Of a DNA stretch of 64,000 nt, positions 1 through 8,384 are shown in pieces (within the stretch, counting starts at the first letter, position 1; each line of letters opens with the position of its first letter). The notes under the pieces were generated by a model. That model did no database searches and had not been told where the DNA came from. It saw nothing but the letters and a program-made list of their open reading frames with translations. This DNA is from Brevibacterium permense (lineage in GTDB: Bacteria; Actinomycetota; Actinomycetes; Actinomycetales; Brevibacteriaceae). Location of the stretch: NCBI RefSeq assembly GCF_013280495.1, contig NZ_JABSSX010000001.1:62001-126000 (forward strand). Direction: 5' to 3'. Made by a program: the position numbers and the translations under genes.

Positions 1-1
1 G

Positions 2-787
2 AGCTCCGCCGGTGCCGCACACGCCGGACATGGTTCTGTTCCTGTCAGCCCGGCAGATGTCAGCATGGGTCGATCCGGAACCGGGGAGCGGGTCCGCCTC
101 GCGGCATTGGTGCAGATGAGCGAGCCGATGAACGCCGATCAGGTGCGCGACCACGTCATCGCCGCTCTGCGCAGGTCCCTGCCGAAGTCGGAGACCCTGT
201 GCTTCGGAGTCGGCGCCCCGGTCGACCGCCTCGATGCCGTGCACCGGTCGTGGACCGAAGCCGCATACGTCGTCGACGCCGTGCAGACCGTCACCGAGGC
301 GGGTCCTGGCGCGGACGACGAGGACGTGGACCCGACCGCACAGACGAGTTCGGGCACACGCGCAAGTCCGAGTACTCACCGCCGAATCGTCGGGGCGACC
401 ATCCGCGACGTGGCAGCGAGGGTCGTCGGTCTGCAGGTCGCCGATACGCTGCTGGCCGCAGATGAGCGCGTGATCGGCGGAGGGCCCGGACCGGCCGGCG
501 GGCGAGCACCCGCCGGCCAGCGGGCTCTGCCGGGCGCCGGAGTGCTCGGTCCGGCGCAGGCACTGGCCGCTCACGACAATCAGCACAACGGCAGCCTGCT
601 CGAGACCCTGCGCGTCTACTTCGCCACGGTCGGCAACTCGGCCGAGGCCTCCCGCCGACTGCATGTGCACACGAATTCGCTGCGACATCGCCTCGGCCGG
701 ATCGAGGCGATCACCGGTCTCTCAACGGCGGAACCGGCCGAGCGGCTCTGGCTCGAACTCTCCGTGCTCGTTCACGACCGGTCGTGA
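2..787 (+). CDS. PucR-family transcriptional regulator, C-terminal part
   Basis: The frame is open from the first bases of the window, so the N-terminus lies outside and about 261 residues remain. The last 65 residues are a typical PucR C-terminal helix-turn-helix: a segment starting LLETLRVYFATVGNSAEASR, followed by the HTNSLRHRLGRIE recognition region. The middle (FGVGAPVDRLDAVHRSWTEA) resembles the GGDEF-like domain of the CdaR/PucR family. These regulators control amino-acid, purine and small-metabolite catabolism, usually of adjacent genes. The gene points into the decarboxylase-peptide transporter run 98 bp downstream, so it is a candidate regulator of that run; this is inference. A Gly/Pro/Ala-rich linker (about residues 155-185) separates the domains. 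Confidence 0.85.
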   Translation, partial: SSAGAAHAGHGSVPVSPADVSMGRSGTGERVRLAALVQMSEPMNADQVRDHVIAALRRSLPKSETLCFGVGAPVDRLDAVHRSWTEAAYVVDAVQTVTEAGPGADDEDVDPTAQTSSGTRASPSTHRRIVGATIRDVAARVVGLQVADTLLAADERVIGGGPGPAGGRAPAGQRALPGAGVLGPAQALAAHDNQHNGSLLETLRVYFATVGNSAEASRRLHVHTNSLRHRLGRIEAITGLSTAEPAERLWLELSVLVHDRS

Positions 788-885
788 GAAACCTACAATC
801 AGCTTCTGCGAACATTGGCGAATTATCGTGCGTTCTTCGAGGTCAGCCGTCCTAAGGTGACAACAGATCTCGAACAAAGGACGTT

Positions 886-2433
886 ATGCCCAGTCATCAC
901 CATGCGATTCCGAACCGTCGCGCCCGAGCAATCCGAACGATCGCAGAGAACAGCGCGTCGCCTCACCGCGCAGCTGCCCCGGCACAGTCGGCACATGCCT
1001 CCGCGCGACCGGATTCGGCTCCGGCACAGTCGGCACACGCCTCCGCGCAGTCGGACTCCCTCCCCGCGCTGACCGATGAGGCGGCCGTGCTCGGACTCAT
1101 GGATCTCGACTGGGTCGACACCGCCTTTGACCGGCTGACCTCGGCATTTGCATCGGACCGCGAGGTGCTCCACGCAGTGGCGTGCAAGGCGGTGCCGCTG
1201 CCGTCGCTGCTGCGCCGATTCGCCGAGGCGGGAGCGGGCTGCGAGGTCGCCAGCCCCGGCGAACTCGAACTCGCACTCTCGGCCGGGTTCGCCCCCGACC
1301 GCATCGTCTTCGACTCTCCGGCCAAGACCTGGGCCGAACTGTGCCGGGCCGTCGACCTTGGCGTCTCGATCAATGTCGACAACTTCGACGAACTCTCGCG
1401 CCTCGACACGATCCTGGCGGAGCGTAACAGCACGGACGCCACGGCCGCCTCGGCGAAGATCGGAATCCGCATCAATCCGCAGTCGGGCACGGGCGCGATC
1501 GGCGCGCTGAGCACCGCCACCGAAACCTCGAAATTCGGTATCGGACTCGCCGACCCGGGCGCCCGCGAGGCCCTCATCGAGGCCTACCTCGCTCGCCCCT
1601 GGCTGAGTCAGATCCACGTCCACTCCGGTTCGCAGGGCATCAGCCTCGACAAGGCCGCCGTCGGAATCCGCGCCGCCGTCGACCTCGCCGAGGAGATCAA
1701 CTCCCGTGCCTCGACCAGGCGGATCACGCGCATCGACATCGGCGGGGGACTGTCGGTGAACTTCGACGGCGAGGACATCAACCCGACCTTCGCCGACTAC
1801 CGCTCGGTGCTCGAAGAGGAGGTGGCGGGCCTGTTCGAATTCGACATCGTCACCGAATTCGGCCGCGCCCTCCTCGCCAAGGCCGGCACCATCCTCACCC
1901 GCGTCGAATACGCGAAGACCACCGGCGGGCGCCGCATCGTGATGACCCAGGCCGGTGTCCAGGTCGCCACCCGCACCGCCTATGCCCCGAACGACTGGCC
2001 CCTGCGGATCCTGCCGTTCACCCCGGATGGGAACCCCAAGACCGCCGAGGAGGCCGACACCGAGATCGTCCCGACCGACGTCGCCGGACCCGCCTGCTTC
2101 TCCGGCGACCTCCTGGCCCGGGATCGGATGCTGCCGCGTCTCGACGCAGGTGACCTCGTCGCCGTACCCGAGACAGGCGCCTACTACTTCTCGAACCCGT
2201 TCTCCTACAATCTGCTCCCGCGGGTGCCGATCTTCGGCTACCGCACCGCTCCCGACGGCGGCATCGAGTTCAGCCTCATCCGCCGCGGGCAGGCGATCGC
2301 TGAAATCCTCGCCGAGGCGGGCGAGACCGAACTGCGCCCGCTGAGTCCGATGAACCGCGGGCTGAGCCCGGACGGCCGCCAGGTGAGTCCGCACGATCGC
2401 GAAACCGCTGCCGAACTTGCCCACGGCAGCTGA
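886..2433 (+). CDS. Fold-type III PLP-dependent decarboxylase (DapDC/ODC-like)
   Basis: 515 residues, ATG start with an AAAGGA box nine bases upstream. The alanine-racemase-like barrel holds the PLP lysine in VACKAVPLPSLLRRF (about K101), the HVHSGSQ segment, the phosphate-binding IDIGGGLSVNF loop, and the C-terminal YYFSNPFSYN motif. Diaminopimelate and ornithine decarboxylases are the nearest relatives; they act on D- or L-configured diamino acids. The substrate-side motif reads CFSGD (C404-F405) where diaminopimelate decarboxylases have CESGD, so the substrate may differ. The first 45 residues are low-complexity and contain a 42-bp in-frame duplication. It is the first gene before a peptide ABC importer, so the substrate is probably an amino acid released from imported peptides. 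Confidence 0.85.
   Translation: MPSHHHAIPNRRARAIRTIAENSASPHRAAAPAQSAHASARPDSAPAQSAHASAQSDSLPALTDEAAVLGLMDLDWVDTAFDRLTSAFASDREVLHAVACKAVPLPSLLRRFAEAGAGCEVASPGELELALSAGFAPDRIVFDSPAKTWAELCRAVDLGVSINVDNFDELSRLDTILAERNSTDATAASAKIGIRINPQSGTGAIGALSTATETSKFGIGLADPGAREALIEAYLARPWLSQIHVHSGSQGISLDKAAVGIRAAVDLAEEINSRASTRRITRIDIGGGLSVNFDGEDINPTFADYRSVLEEEVAGLFEFDIVTEFGRALLAKAGTILTRVEYAKTTGGRRIVMTQAGVQVATRTAYAPNDWPLRILPFTPDGNPKTAEEADTEIVPTDVAGPACFSGDLLARDRMLPRLDAGDLVAVPETGAYYFSNPFSYNLLPRVPIFGYRTAPDGGIEFSLIRRGQAIAEILAEAGETELRPLSPMNRGLSPDGRQVSPHDRETAAELAHGS
979..1048 (+). repeat. In-frame direct repeat, 28-bp match, 42-bp period
   Basis: Copies at 979-1006 and 1021-1048 differ at one base and encode APAQSAHASA twice in the N-terminal tail of the decarboxylase. 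The period is a multiple of three, so the frame is kept. Confidence 0.85.
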
Positions 2434-2515
2434 TTTCGACTCGCCTGTGGCATCTGCACAGTGACCGGCAGGCATATTTGTGTGTTGTTGTGCCGTTTTC
2501 ACGTCACTTCGAACG

Positions 2516-2521
2516 TAGAGT
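2516..2521 (+). promoter_or_regulatory. Candidate -10 element (TAGAGT) for the peptide transporter
   Basis: TAGAGT lies 65 bases before the GTG start of the binding-protein gene, in a 152-bp gap after the decarboxylase. No convincing -35 element is visible. If real, the transporter has its own promoter in addition to any readthrough. Confidence 0.35.
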
Positions 2522-2585
2522 GATGGAGAACACATCTGCTCTGACCCGGGAGAACACCCAGATTCACCCAGGCCAGGGAGGACAA

Positions 2586-4436
2586 GTGAATCACCGCACG
2601 AGAAGAAAGACGAAGATGCTCACCTCACACTCACTGCGCAGAGGCTGGCAACGGTGCATGGCCGGAGTCGCAGCACTCGCCCTTGCCGGATCGATGGCCG
2701 CCTCCCCGGCGCAGGCTGCCACCTCGGAGGCTCCGGCGTCCGAGAACGTGCTGCGGATCGCCACCGACGGTTTCATCGACTCCTTCAACCCGTTCACGTC
2801 TTTCTACCTCGTGCCGACGAACACCTTCCGGTACATGTACGAGAACCTTGTGGCCAACGACGCCAAGGACGGTTCGATCACCGAGGGGCTCGCCACCGAA
2901 TGGAACACGGACTCCGAAGGCAAGGTCTGGACCTACACGATCCGTCCGGACATGAAATGGTCCGACGGTGAACCGCTGACCTCGAAAGACGTCGCCTGGA
3001 CCTACAACCAGATGATGGAGAAGGAAGAGATGGCGGTGGCGAACGGCAGCCTCGTCGAGAACTTCGACAAGGTCGAGGCTCCCGACGACGGCACCGTCAA
3101 GATCACCCTGAAGAAGCCGCAGGCGAACAACCCCGGCCAGGAGATCCCCGTCGTGCCCGAACACGTCTGGTCGAAGATCGACAAGCCCGGCGAATTCAAG
3201 AACGATGAGAAGTCCGTCGGCTCGGGGCCCTTCCAACTCGAGAGCTACGAGGCGAACAAGTCGATCACGCTCAAGGCGAACCCGAACTTCTGGCGCGGCA
3301 AGCCGAAGCTCGACGAGATCCAGTACCGCTACTACACGAACTCCGATGCGCAGGTGCAGGCGATCCGCTCCGGCGAAGTCGACTTCATCACCGGGCTCAG
3401 CCCCGACCAGTTCACGGCGCTGGAGAACGCGGACAACGTCGAACTCAACGACGGCAACGGTCGCCGGTTCAACGGAATCTCCATCAATCCGGGCGTCGCC
3501 GACGCCAAGGGCAAGGAATTCGGCACCGGCAATGAGGCGCTCAAGGACAAAAAGGTCCGCCAGGCAATCCGCGCCGGCATCGACACCGAGACCCTGCGCA
3601 AACAGGTCATGCAGGACTATGCGCAGCCGGCCACGAGCTTCATTCCCGCCGTCTATCCCGACTGGACACTCAAGTCCGACAACTCCGTCATCAGTGGATT
3701 CGACGTGGCCGAGGCGAAGAAGCTCCTCGACGACGCAGGCTGGAAGGAAGGATCCGGCGGCATCCGCGAGAAGGACGGTGAGAAGCTGCAGCTGCGCTTC
3801 CTCACCGACGCCGACGCGCCAATCGAACAGAGCACCGCGAAGTTCATCAAACCGTGGATGAAGGACATCGGCATCGACCTGAAGAACGAGTCCTCCGACG
3901 TCGACACGGTGTCCGAACGCACCACCAAGGGCGACTACGATATGTACTTCTCCGGCTGGTCGATCAACCCCGACCCCGACTACCAGCTGAGCATCAACAC
4001 CTGCGGTCAGCGCCCCGACGCCGACGGCAACGGCGGCACCAGCCAGGACGGCTGGTGCAACAAGGAATTCGACAAGCTCTATCAGGCTCAGCACGTCGAG
4101 CTCGACCAGGCCAAGCGTCAGGACCTCGTGCAGAGGGCCCAGGCCATCCACTACGAGGAAGCCCCCTCGGTGACGCTGTGGTACCCGAACCAGCTCGAGG
4201 CCTACCGCTCCGACCGGTTCGACAACTTCACCAAACAGCCCAGCGACGGCGGTGCTATCGCCAACCAGGTCGGCTACTGGGGATATTCTTCGGTCGAACC
4301 CGTCAGCGAAGAGGAAGCCACCGGCGGCGGAATGGGCGCCGGCGGCTGGATCGGCATCGCGGCCGCGGTCATCGTCGTTCTCGGCGGAGGCGGCTGGCTG
4401 CTCAGCCGTCGCGAGAAGTCTGACGACCGCGAATAG
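2586..4436 (+). CDS. Peptide ABC transporter substrate-binding protein with C-terminal membrane anchor
   Basis: GTG start chosen because AGGGAGG lies four bases upstream; an ATG at 2616 is the alternative. 616 residues. A Sec signal (RRGWQRCMAGVAALALAG...AQA, about residues 18-44) precedes a family 5 (SBP_bac_5) domain: ENVLRIATDGFIDSFNPF, EGLATEW, WTYTIRPDMKWSDGEPLTSKD, PNFWRGKPKLDEI, and the NPDPDYQL region near the end. There is no lipobox cysteine. Instead the protein ends with a Gly-rich stretch, one hydrophobic helix (WIGIAAAVIVVLGGGGWLL) and a charged RREKSDD tail, so the domain is probably tethered by its C-terminus. Gram-positive family 5 proteins are normally N-terminal lipoproteins. 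It is the extracellular receptor for the importer encoded next. Confidence 0.92.
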   Translation: MNHRTRRKTKMLTSHSLRRGWQRCMAGVAALALAGSMAASPAQAATSEAPASENVLRIATDGFIDSFNPFTSFYLVPTNTFRYMYENLVANDAKDGSITEGLATEWNTDSEGKVWTYTIRPDMKWSDGEPLTSKDVAWTYNQMMEKEEMAVANGSLVENFDKVEAPDDGTVKITLKKPQANNPGQEIPVVPEHVWSKIDKPGEFKNDEKSVGSGPFQLESYEANKSITLKANPNFWRGKPKLDEIQYRYYTNSDAQVQAIRSGEVDFITGLSPDQFTALENADNVELNDGNGRRFNGISINPGVADAKGKEFGTGNEALKDKKVRQAIRAGIDTETLRKQVMQDYAQPATSFIPAVYPDWTLKSDNSVISGFDVAEAKKLLDDAGWKEGSGGIREKDGEKLQLRFLTDADAPIEQSTAKFIKPWMKDIGIDLKNESSDVDTVSERTTKGDYDMYFSGWSINPDPDYQLSINTCGQRPDADGNGGTSQDGWCNKEFDKLYQAQHVELDQAKRQDLVQRAQAIHYEEAPSVTLWYPNQLEAYRSDRFDNFTKQPSDGGAIANQVGYWGYSSVEPVSEEEATGGGMGAGGWIGIAAAVIVVLGGGGWLLSRREKSDDRE

Positions 4437-4452
4437 TCCCCACACCCACAGT

Positions 4453-4490
4453 CCGGGTGCCGCACCATCCGCACCACCTGCGGCACCCGG
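4453..4490 (+). promoter_or_regulatory. mRNA hairpin between binding protein and permease
   Basis: Perfect 12-bp inverted repeat: CCGGGTGCCGCA at 4453-4464 and TGCGGCACCCGG at 4479-4490, with a 14-base loop. No U-tract follows. Hairpins here often protect the abundant binding-protein message from 3' decay and lower permease expression. The right arm recurs at 4515-4526, so two alternative foldings are possible. Confidence 0.6.
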
Positions 4491-4534
4491 GCCCACGGGC
4501 CAGTCCGCACCACCTGCGGCACCCGGGCCCACGG
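4468..4534 (+). repeat. 31-bp direct repeat, 36-bp period
   Basis: 4468-4498 and 4504-4534 are identical. They fill most of the gap between the binding-protein stop and the permease start and duplicate the right arm of the hairpin at 4453-4490. Confidence 0.85.
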
Positions 4535-4561
4535 CCCGTCCCCACCACCTGGAGCACCACA

Positions 4562-5722
4562 GTGAGCACACCCACCCACGATCCCCATTCCGGGGATCGC
4601 CCTGACCGAGGAACGGGCACGGCGAACCAAGGCACCGACCCCACGAACCCCAGTCCCGCGTCGGCGAAGGGATCCGCGGCAACCGCCGACGCGAACTCCG
4701 CCAAGCCGGCGAACCCCGCCACCGTCGATATGGACGAACCACCGGCCGGCGGATCGTTCGCCCGCTACTTCCTGCGCAAGCTCGGCGGAGCCGCGACTTC
4801 GATGGTCCTCGTCATCGTGCTCGGCTTCTTCGCGTTCCGGATGCTGCCCGGCGATCCCGTGCTCAAGATCGCGAAGGAACGACCGATGTCCCCGGCGCAG
4901 ATCGCCGAACTGCGCAGCCAATACGGACTCGACAAGCCCGTCATCGTCCAGTTCTGGGACTACCTCGTCGGCATCGTCACCGGCGACCTCGGCGAGTCCT
5001 ACGTGTACCGGAAGTCCGTGTCCGCGCTCATCGGCGAATACCTCGGCCCGACCCTGCTGCTCACCGCTACCGCGGCCGTCATCGCCATCGTCCTGGGCCT
5101 GTGGCTCGGACAGATCTCGGCCTGGCGACGCAACACCCTGTTCGACAAGCTCGCGTCCTCGACCTCGCTGATCTTCTGGTCCGTGCCGACGTTCTGGCTC
5201 GGCCTCATCCTGCTCATGATCTTCGGGGGCACCCTCCAATGGCTGCCCACCGGCGGCATGATCACCCCGGGGCTCGACCCTTGGTCACCGGCCGGGATTA
5301 TCGACGTCATCAAACACCTCATCCTCCCCGTCATCTCGCTCGTCGCCGTCGTCTACGCGCAGTTCCTCATGATCATGCGCGCCTCCCTGCTCGAGGAGAT
5401 GAACGAGGACTACCTCACGACCGCCCGCGCGAAAGGACTCACCGAGGATGAAGTCCGCCGCCGTCACGCCGTGCCCAACGCGCTGCTGCCGACCGTCACC
5501 GTCGTCTTCCTCCACATCGGCGGGCTCATCGCCGGCGCCGTCACCGTCGAAGCCGTGTTCTCGTGGCCGGGACTGGGCAAACTCACCTTCGAGGCCATCC
5601 GCGGCCCCGACCTGCCGCTGCTGCAGGGCACCTTCGTCGTGTTCTCGGCGATCATCATCGTGATGAACCTCGCCGCCGACATCGTCTACCGATTCCTCGA
5701 TCCCCGCGTCAGGAGGGCCTGA
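4562..5722 (+). CDS. Peptide ABC transporter permease, DppB type
   Basis: GTG start chosen for GGAG seven bases upstream; it gives 386 residues. The first 60 or so residues are a hydrophilic Pro/Ala/Asp-rich cytoplasmic tail not found in typical DppB. The remainder is a standard permease: FARYFLRKLGGAATSMVLVI first helix, FFAFRMLPGDPV, GLDKPVIVQFWDYL, six transmembrane segments, and the EAA coupling loop (TARAKGLTEDEVRRRHAVPNALLP) that docks on the ATPase. It forms the membrane channel with the next gene product. Its stop overlaps the next start as ATGA, indicating translational coupling. Confidence 0.93.
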   Translation: MSTPTHDPHSGDRPDRGTGTANQGTDPTNPSPASAKGSAATADANSAKPANPATVDMDEPPAGGSFARYFLRKLGGAATSMVLVIVLGFFAFRMLPGDPVLKIAKERPMSPAQIAELRSQYGLDKPVIVQFWDYLVGIVTGDLGESYVYRKSVSALIGEYLGPTLLLTATAAVIAIVLGLWLGQISAWRRNTLFDKLASSTSLIFWSVPTFWLGLILLMIFGGTLQWLPTGGMITPGLDPWSPAGIIDVIKHLILPVISLVAVVYAQFLMIMRASLLEEMNEDYLTTARAKGLTEDEVRRRHAVPNALLPTVTVVFLHIGGLIAGAVTVEAVFSWPGLGKLTFEAIRGPDLPLLQGTFVVFSAIIIVMNLAADIVYRFLDPRVRRA

Positions 5723-6729
5723 TGAGCGCGAACACCCCCGCCGAGGCGGCCCCCGGCCCCTCATCGAACGAACCGAATCCGCGTGGTTCGGAGACACGGG
5801 GATCGGATCCGCGCACGTCCGGCAGGGCCGGGCCCGCCGTCGACGGCGCGAAGCTCGTCCGCGAACGTCGAATGAACAACGCGAAGAAGAACTGGGCGCT
5901 CTTCCGCTCCGACGTCCCGGCGCTCATCGGCGCCGTCGTGCTCCTGTTCTTCATCGTCATCGCGATCGCCGCACCGCTCATCGCCCCGGCCTCGATGCTC
6001 GATGTCACGAAGCAGCTCGACGTGCCGCGCTATGCCCCGCCGAGCCTCGACCACCCCTTGGGCACCGATGACCTGGGACGGGAGCTGTGGGTGCGCATCC
6101 TCTGGGGAGCGCGCGTGTCGATCCTCGTAGGCGTCGCAGCGACCGTCATGTCGATGATCATCGGCACCATCATGGGCCTGGCCGCAGGTCACTTCACGGG
6201 ACTGTTCGGCGGCATCATCATGCGCATCGTCGACTTCTTCATCGTCCTGCCGTCCCTGCTTCTCGCGATCGTGCTCTCCTCCGTGCTCGAGCGCGGTGTC
6301 TTCACGATCGTGGTCGCCATCGGACTGACCTCATGGGCGTCGACGGCACGGATCGTGCGGTCGCAGACGTTGAGCGTCGAATCTCGGCTCTACATCGAAA
6401 GGGCGCGCATCCTCGGTGCCGGTCATTTCCATATCCTGTTCCGTCACCTGCTGCCTGCGGTGATGCCGCTCGTGCTCGCGAACACGACGCTGACCGTCGG
6501 TGGGGCGATCATCGCCGAATCGACGCTGTCGTTCCTCGGCCTCGGGGACACATCGAAGGAATCGTGGGGCACGATCCTGAAGAACTCGATGGACGTGTCC
6601 GCGGCGACCTCCGGCTACTGGTGGTACGTGCTCACCCCGGGTGTGGCGATCCTGCTCGTCGTGCTCGCCTTCACGATGGTCGGGCGCGCTTTCGAGGCCA
6701 TCATCAACCCTGCCCTGAGGAGCCGCTGA
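5722..6729 (+). CDS. Peptide ABC transporter permease, DppC type
   Basis: 335 residues; the ATG overlaps the upstream stop and has AGGAGGG just before it. The first 50 residues are low-complexity Pro/Ser/Gly, then the DppC architecture follows: KNWALFRSDVPALIGAVVLL helix, the HPLGTDDLGRELWVRILWGARVS motif split over the first loop, IMRIVDFFIVLPSLLLAIVL, and the EAA loop IERARILGAGHFHILFRHLLP. It pairs with the DppB-type subunit as the second half of the channel. Its stop overlaps the start of the ATPase gene as ATGA, so the subunits are made in a coupled series. Confidence 0.94.
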   Translation: MSANTPAEAAPGPSSNEPNPRGSETRGSDPRTSGRAGPAVDGAKLVRERRMNNAKKNWALFRSDVPALIGAVVLLFFIVIAIAAPLIAPASMLDVTKQLDVPRYAPPSLDHPLGTDDLGRELWVRILWGARVSILVGVAATVMSMIIGTIMGLAAGHFTGLFGGIIMRIVDFFIVLPSLLLAIVLSSVLERGVFTIVVAIGLTSWASTARIVRSQTLSVESRLYIERARILGAGHFHILFRHLLPAVMPLVLANTTLTVGGAIIAESTLSFLGLGDTSKESWGTILKNSMDVSAATSGYWWYVLTPGVAILLVVLAFTMVGRAFEAIINPALRSR

Positions 6730-8384
6730 TGACCGATCTGCAATTCGAGAACGTCTCGATCACCTACCGCTCCTCATCCGACCGCGGCGATGTCGTCGCC
6801 GTGGAAGACGTCAGCCTCGACCTGCCCGCCGGTGCCACCCTGGGCATCGCAGGGGAGTCCGGTTCGGGGAAATCGACCTTGATCATGTCGGCTCTGCGCC
6901 TGCTGCCGAAGTCGGCTCGCCTCGAGGGGCGGGTCCTCCTCGGCGGGCAGGACATCCGGGAGCTGAGCTTCGGTCAGATCCGCGCGGTCCGGTGGGCACA
7001 GGCCTCGATCGTCTTCCAAGGAGCTCTGCACTCTCTCAATCCCGTCCGCGAGGTCGGTAGTCAGATCATCGAAGCCCTCGAACATCACTCAAAGGGCACG
7101 TGGACGACTCCGCAGAAGCGCCGGGACCGGATGTTCGAACTCCTCGCTGAGGTCAACCTCGAGACATCGAAGTCGAGCGCGTATCCGCACGAGCTCTCCG
7201 GCGGGCAGAAACAGCGCATCATGATCGCCATGGCGCTCGCCTGCGAACCCGATATCATCATCGCCGACGAACCGACGACGGCTCTCGACGTTATCGTGCA
7301 GAAGCAGATCCTGTCCGGCCTGGCTCGTCTCGTCGCCGAACGTGGGATTTCGCTGCTGATGATCAGCCACGACCTCGCCGTGCTCTCCGCCGTGTGCGCG
7401 AATCTCGCGATCATGCGTCACGGCCGCCTCGTCGAATACGGACCCAGCGACGAAGTGTGCCTGTCTCCGCAGGAGGACTACACGAAGCAGCTCGCCGGTG
7501 CGTTTCCGCAGATCGGGGACCCCGAATCCAGGCTCAACCCCCGGACACTCAAACCCGCCGAGGTGGTCCGGGCCGAACCGTTCACCATGACGGATGAGGT
7601 GGTGCTCGAGGCGAAGAACCTCAGCGTCTCCTTCGACACCCGCCGGGGTCGTGAACGTGCGGTGCGCGGTGTGGATCTGCAGCTGCGGAAGGCGGAGATC
7701 CTTGCCGTCGTCGGCCAGTCCGGTTCGGGAAAGACGACTCTGGCGCGGTCACTGCTCGGTCTGCAGGAGGTGGAAGCGGGTTCCCAGCTGTCGTTCGCGG
7801 GCAAGGCTCTGCCGAAGCAGGCGAAGGCGCTGCGAGCATTCCGGCGGAAGGTCCAGATGATTCTGCAGGATCCGGCCGGATCGCTCAATCCCAAACGCAG
7901 CGTGTACGAGGCCGTGGTCGAGGGCCTGAAGGTGCAGGGGATCAGGGACCAGGAGTACGAGAGGGTCATCGGCGCGCTCGAAGCCGCCGAGCTCACCCCG
8001 GCCGAGGACTATCTCGAGTCGATTCCGCAGGAGCTCTCCGGCGGACAGCGGCAGCGCGTCGTCATCGCCGGCGCCCTGGCGCTCGACCCGCAGGTGCTCA
8101 TCGCCGATGAGCCGGTGGCCTCGCTGGATGCCTCGGTGCGCGGGGAGATCCTGTCGCTGTTCCTCGCACTGAAGAAGAACCTCGGAATGAGTGCGCTCAT
8201 CATCACCCACGACCTCGGCCTGGCGTGGAACATCGCGGATACGGTGGCCGTGATGAAAAGAGGCGAGATCGTCGAATACGGTGAAGTCGACAGGGTGTTG
8301 TCCGATCCGCAGCACGAGTACACGCAGGAGCTGCTCGCCGCGGTTCCCCGACTGGGAAGCCAGAGTCTGGTGAGGAATGAGTAA
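6729..8384 (+). CDS. Fused double ATP-binding protein of peptide ABC transporter (DppD-DppF)
   Basis: 551 residues with two complete nucleotide-binding domains in one chain. Domain 1 has Walker A GESGSGKST, signature LSGGQKQR, Walker B IIIADEP and H-loop ISHD. Domain 2 (from about residue 280) has GQSGSGKTT, LSGGQRQR, VLIADEP and ITHD. All catalytic elements look intact in both. Fusion of the two ATPases is common in Actinobacteria. It energises the importer made of the preceding two permeases. Its last 8 bases overlap the LD-carboxypeptidase gene, tying the peptidase to the transporter in one message. Confidence 0.95.
   Translation: MTDLQFENVSITYRSSSDRGDVVAVEDVSLDLPAGATLGIAGESGSGKSTLIMSALRLLPKSARLEGRVLLGGQDIRELSFGQIRAVRWAQASIVFQGALHSLNPVREVGSQIIEALEHHSKGTWTTPQKRRDRMFELLAEVNLETSKSSAYPHELSGGQKQRIMIAMALACEPDIIIADEPTTALDVIVQKQILSGLARLVAERGISLLMISHDLAVLSAVCANLAIMRHGRLVEYGPSDEVCLSPQEDYTKQLAGAFPQIGDPESRLNPRTLKPAEVVRAEPFTMTDEVVLEAKNLSVSFDTRRGRERAVRGVDLQLRKAEILAVVGQSGSGKTTLARSLLGLQEVEAGSQLSFAGKALPKQAKALRAFRRKVQMILQDPAGSLNPKRSVYEAVVEGLKVQGIRDQEYERVIGALEAAELTPAEDYLESIPQELSGGQRQRVVIAGALALDPQVLIADEPVASLDASVRGEILSLFLALKKNLGMSALIITHDLGLAWNIADTVAVMKRGEIVEYGEVDRVLSDPQHEYTQELLAAVPRLGSQSLVRNE

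Noticed and set aside
823..2535. Long open frame antisense to the decarboxylase (570 codons)
   Set aside because: Shadow of high-GC codon bias; the plus-strand protein has clear family motifs, the antisense product has none.
2631..4742. 703-codon antisense frame over the binding-protein gene
   Set aside because: No domain, no ribosome site; Val/Gly/Asp-rich composition typical of a reversed high-GC gene.
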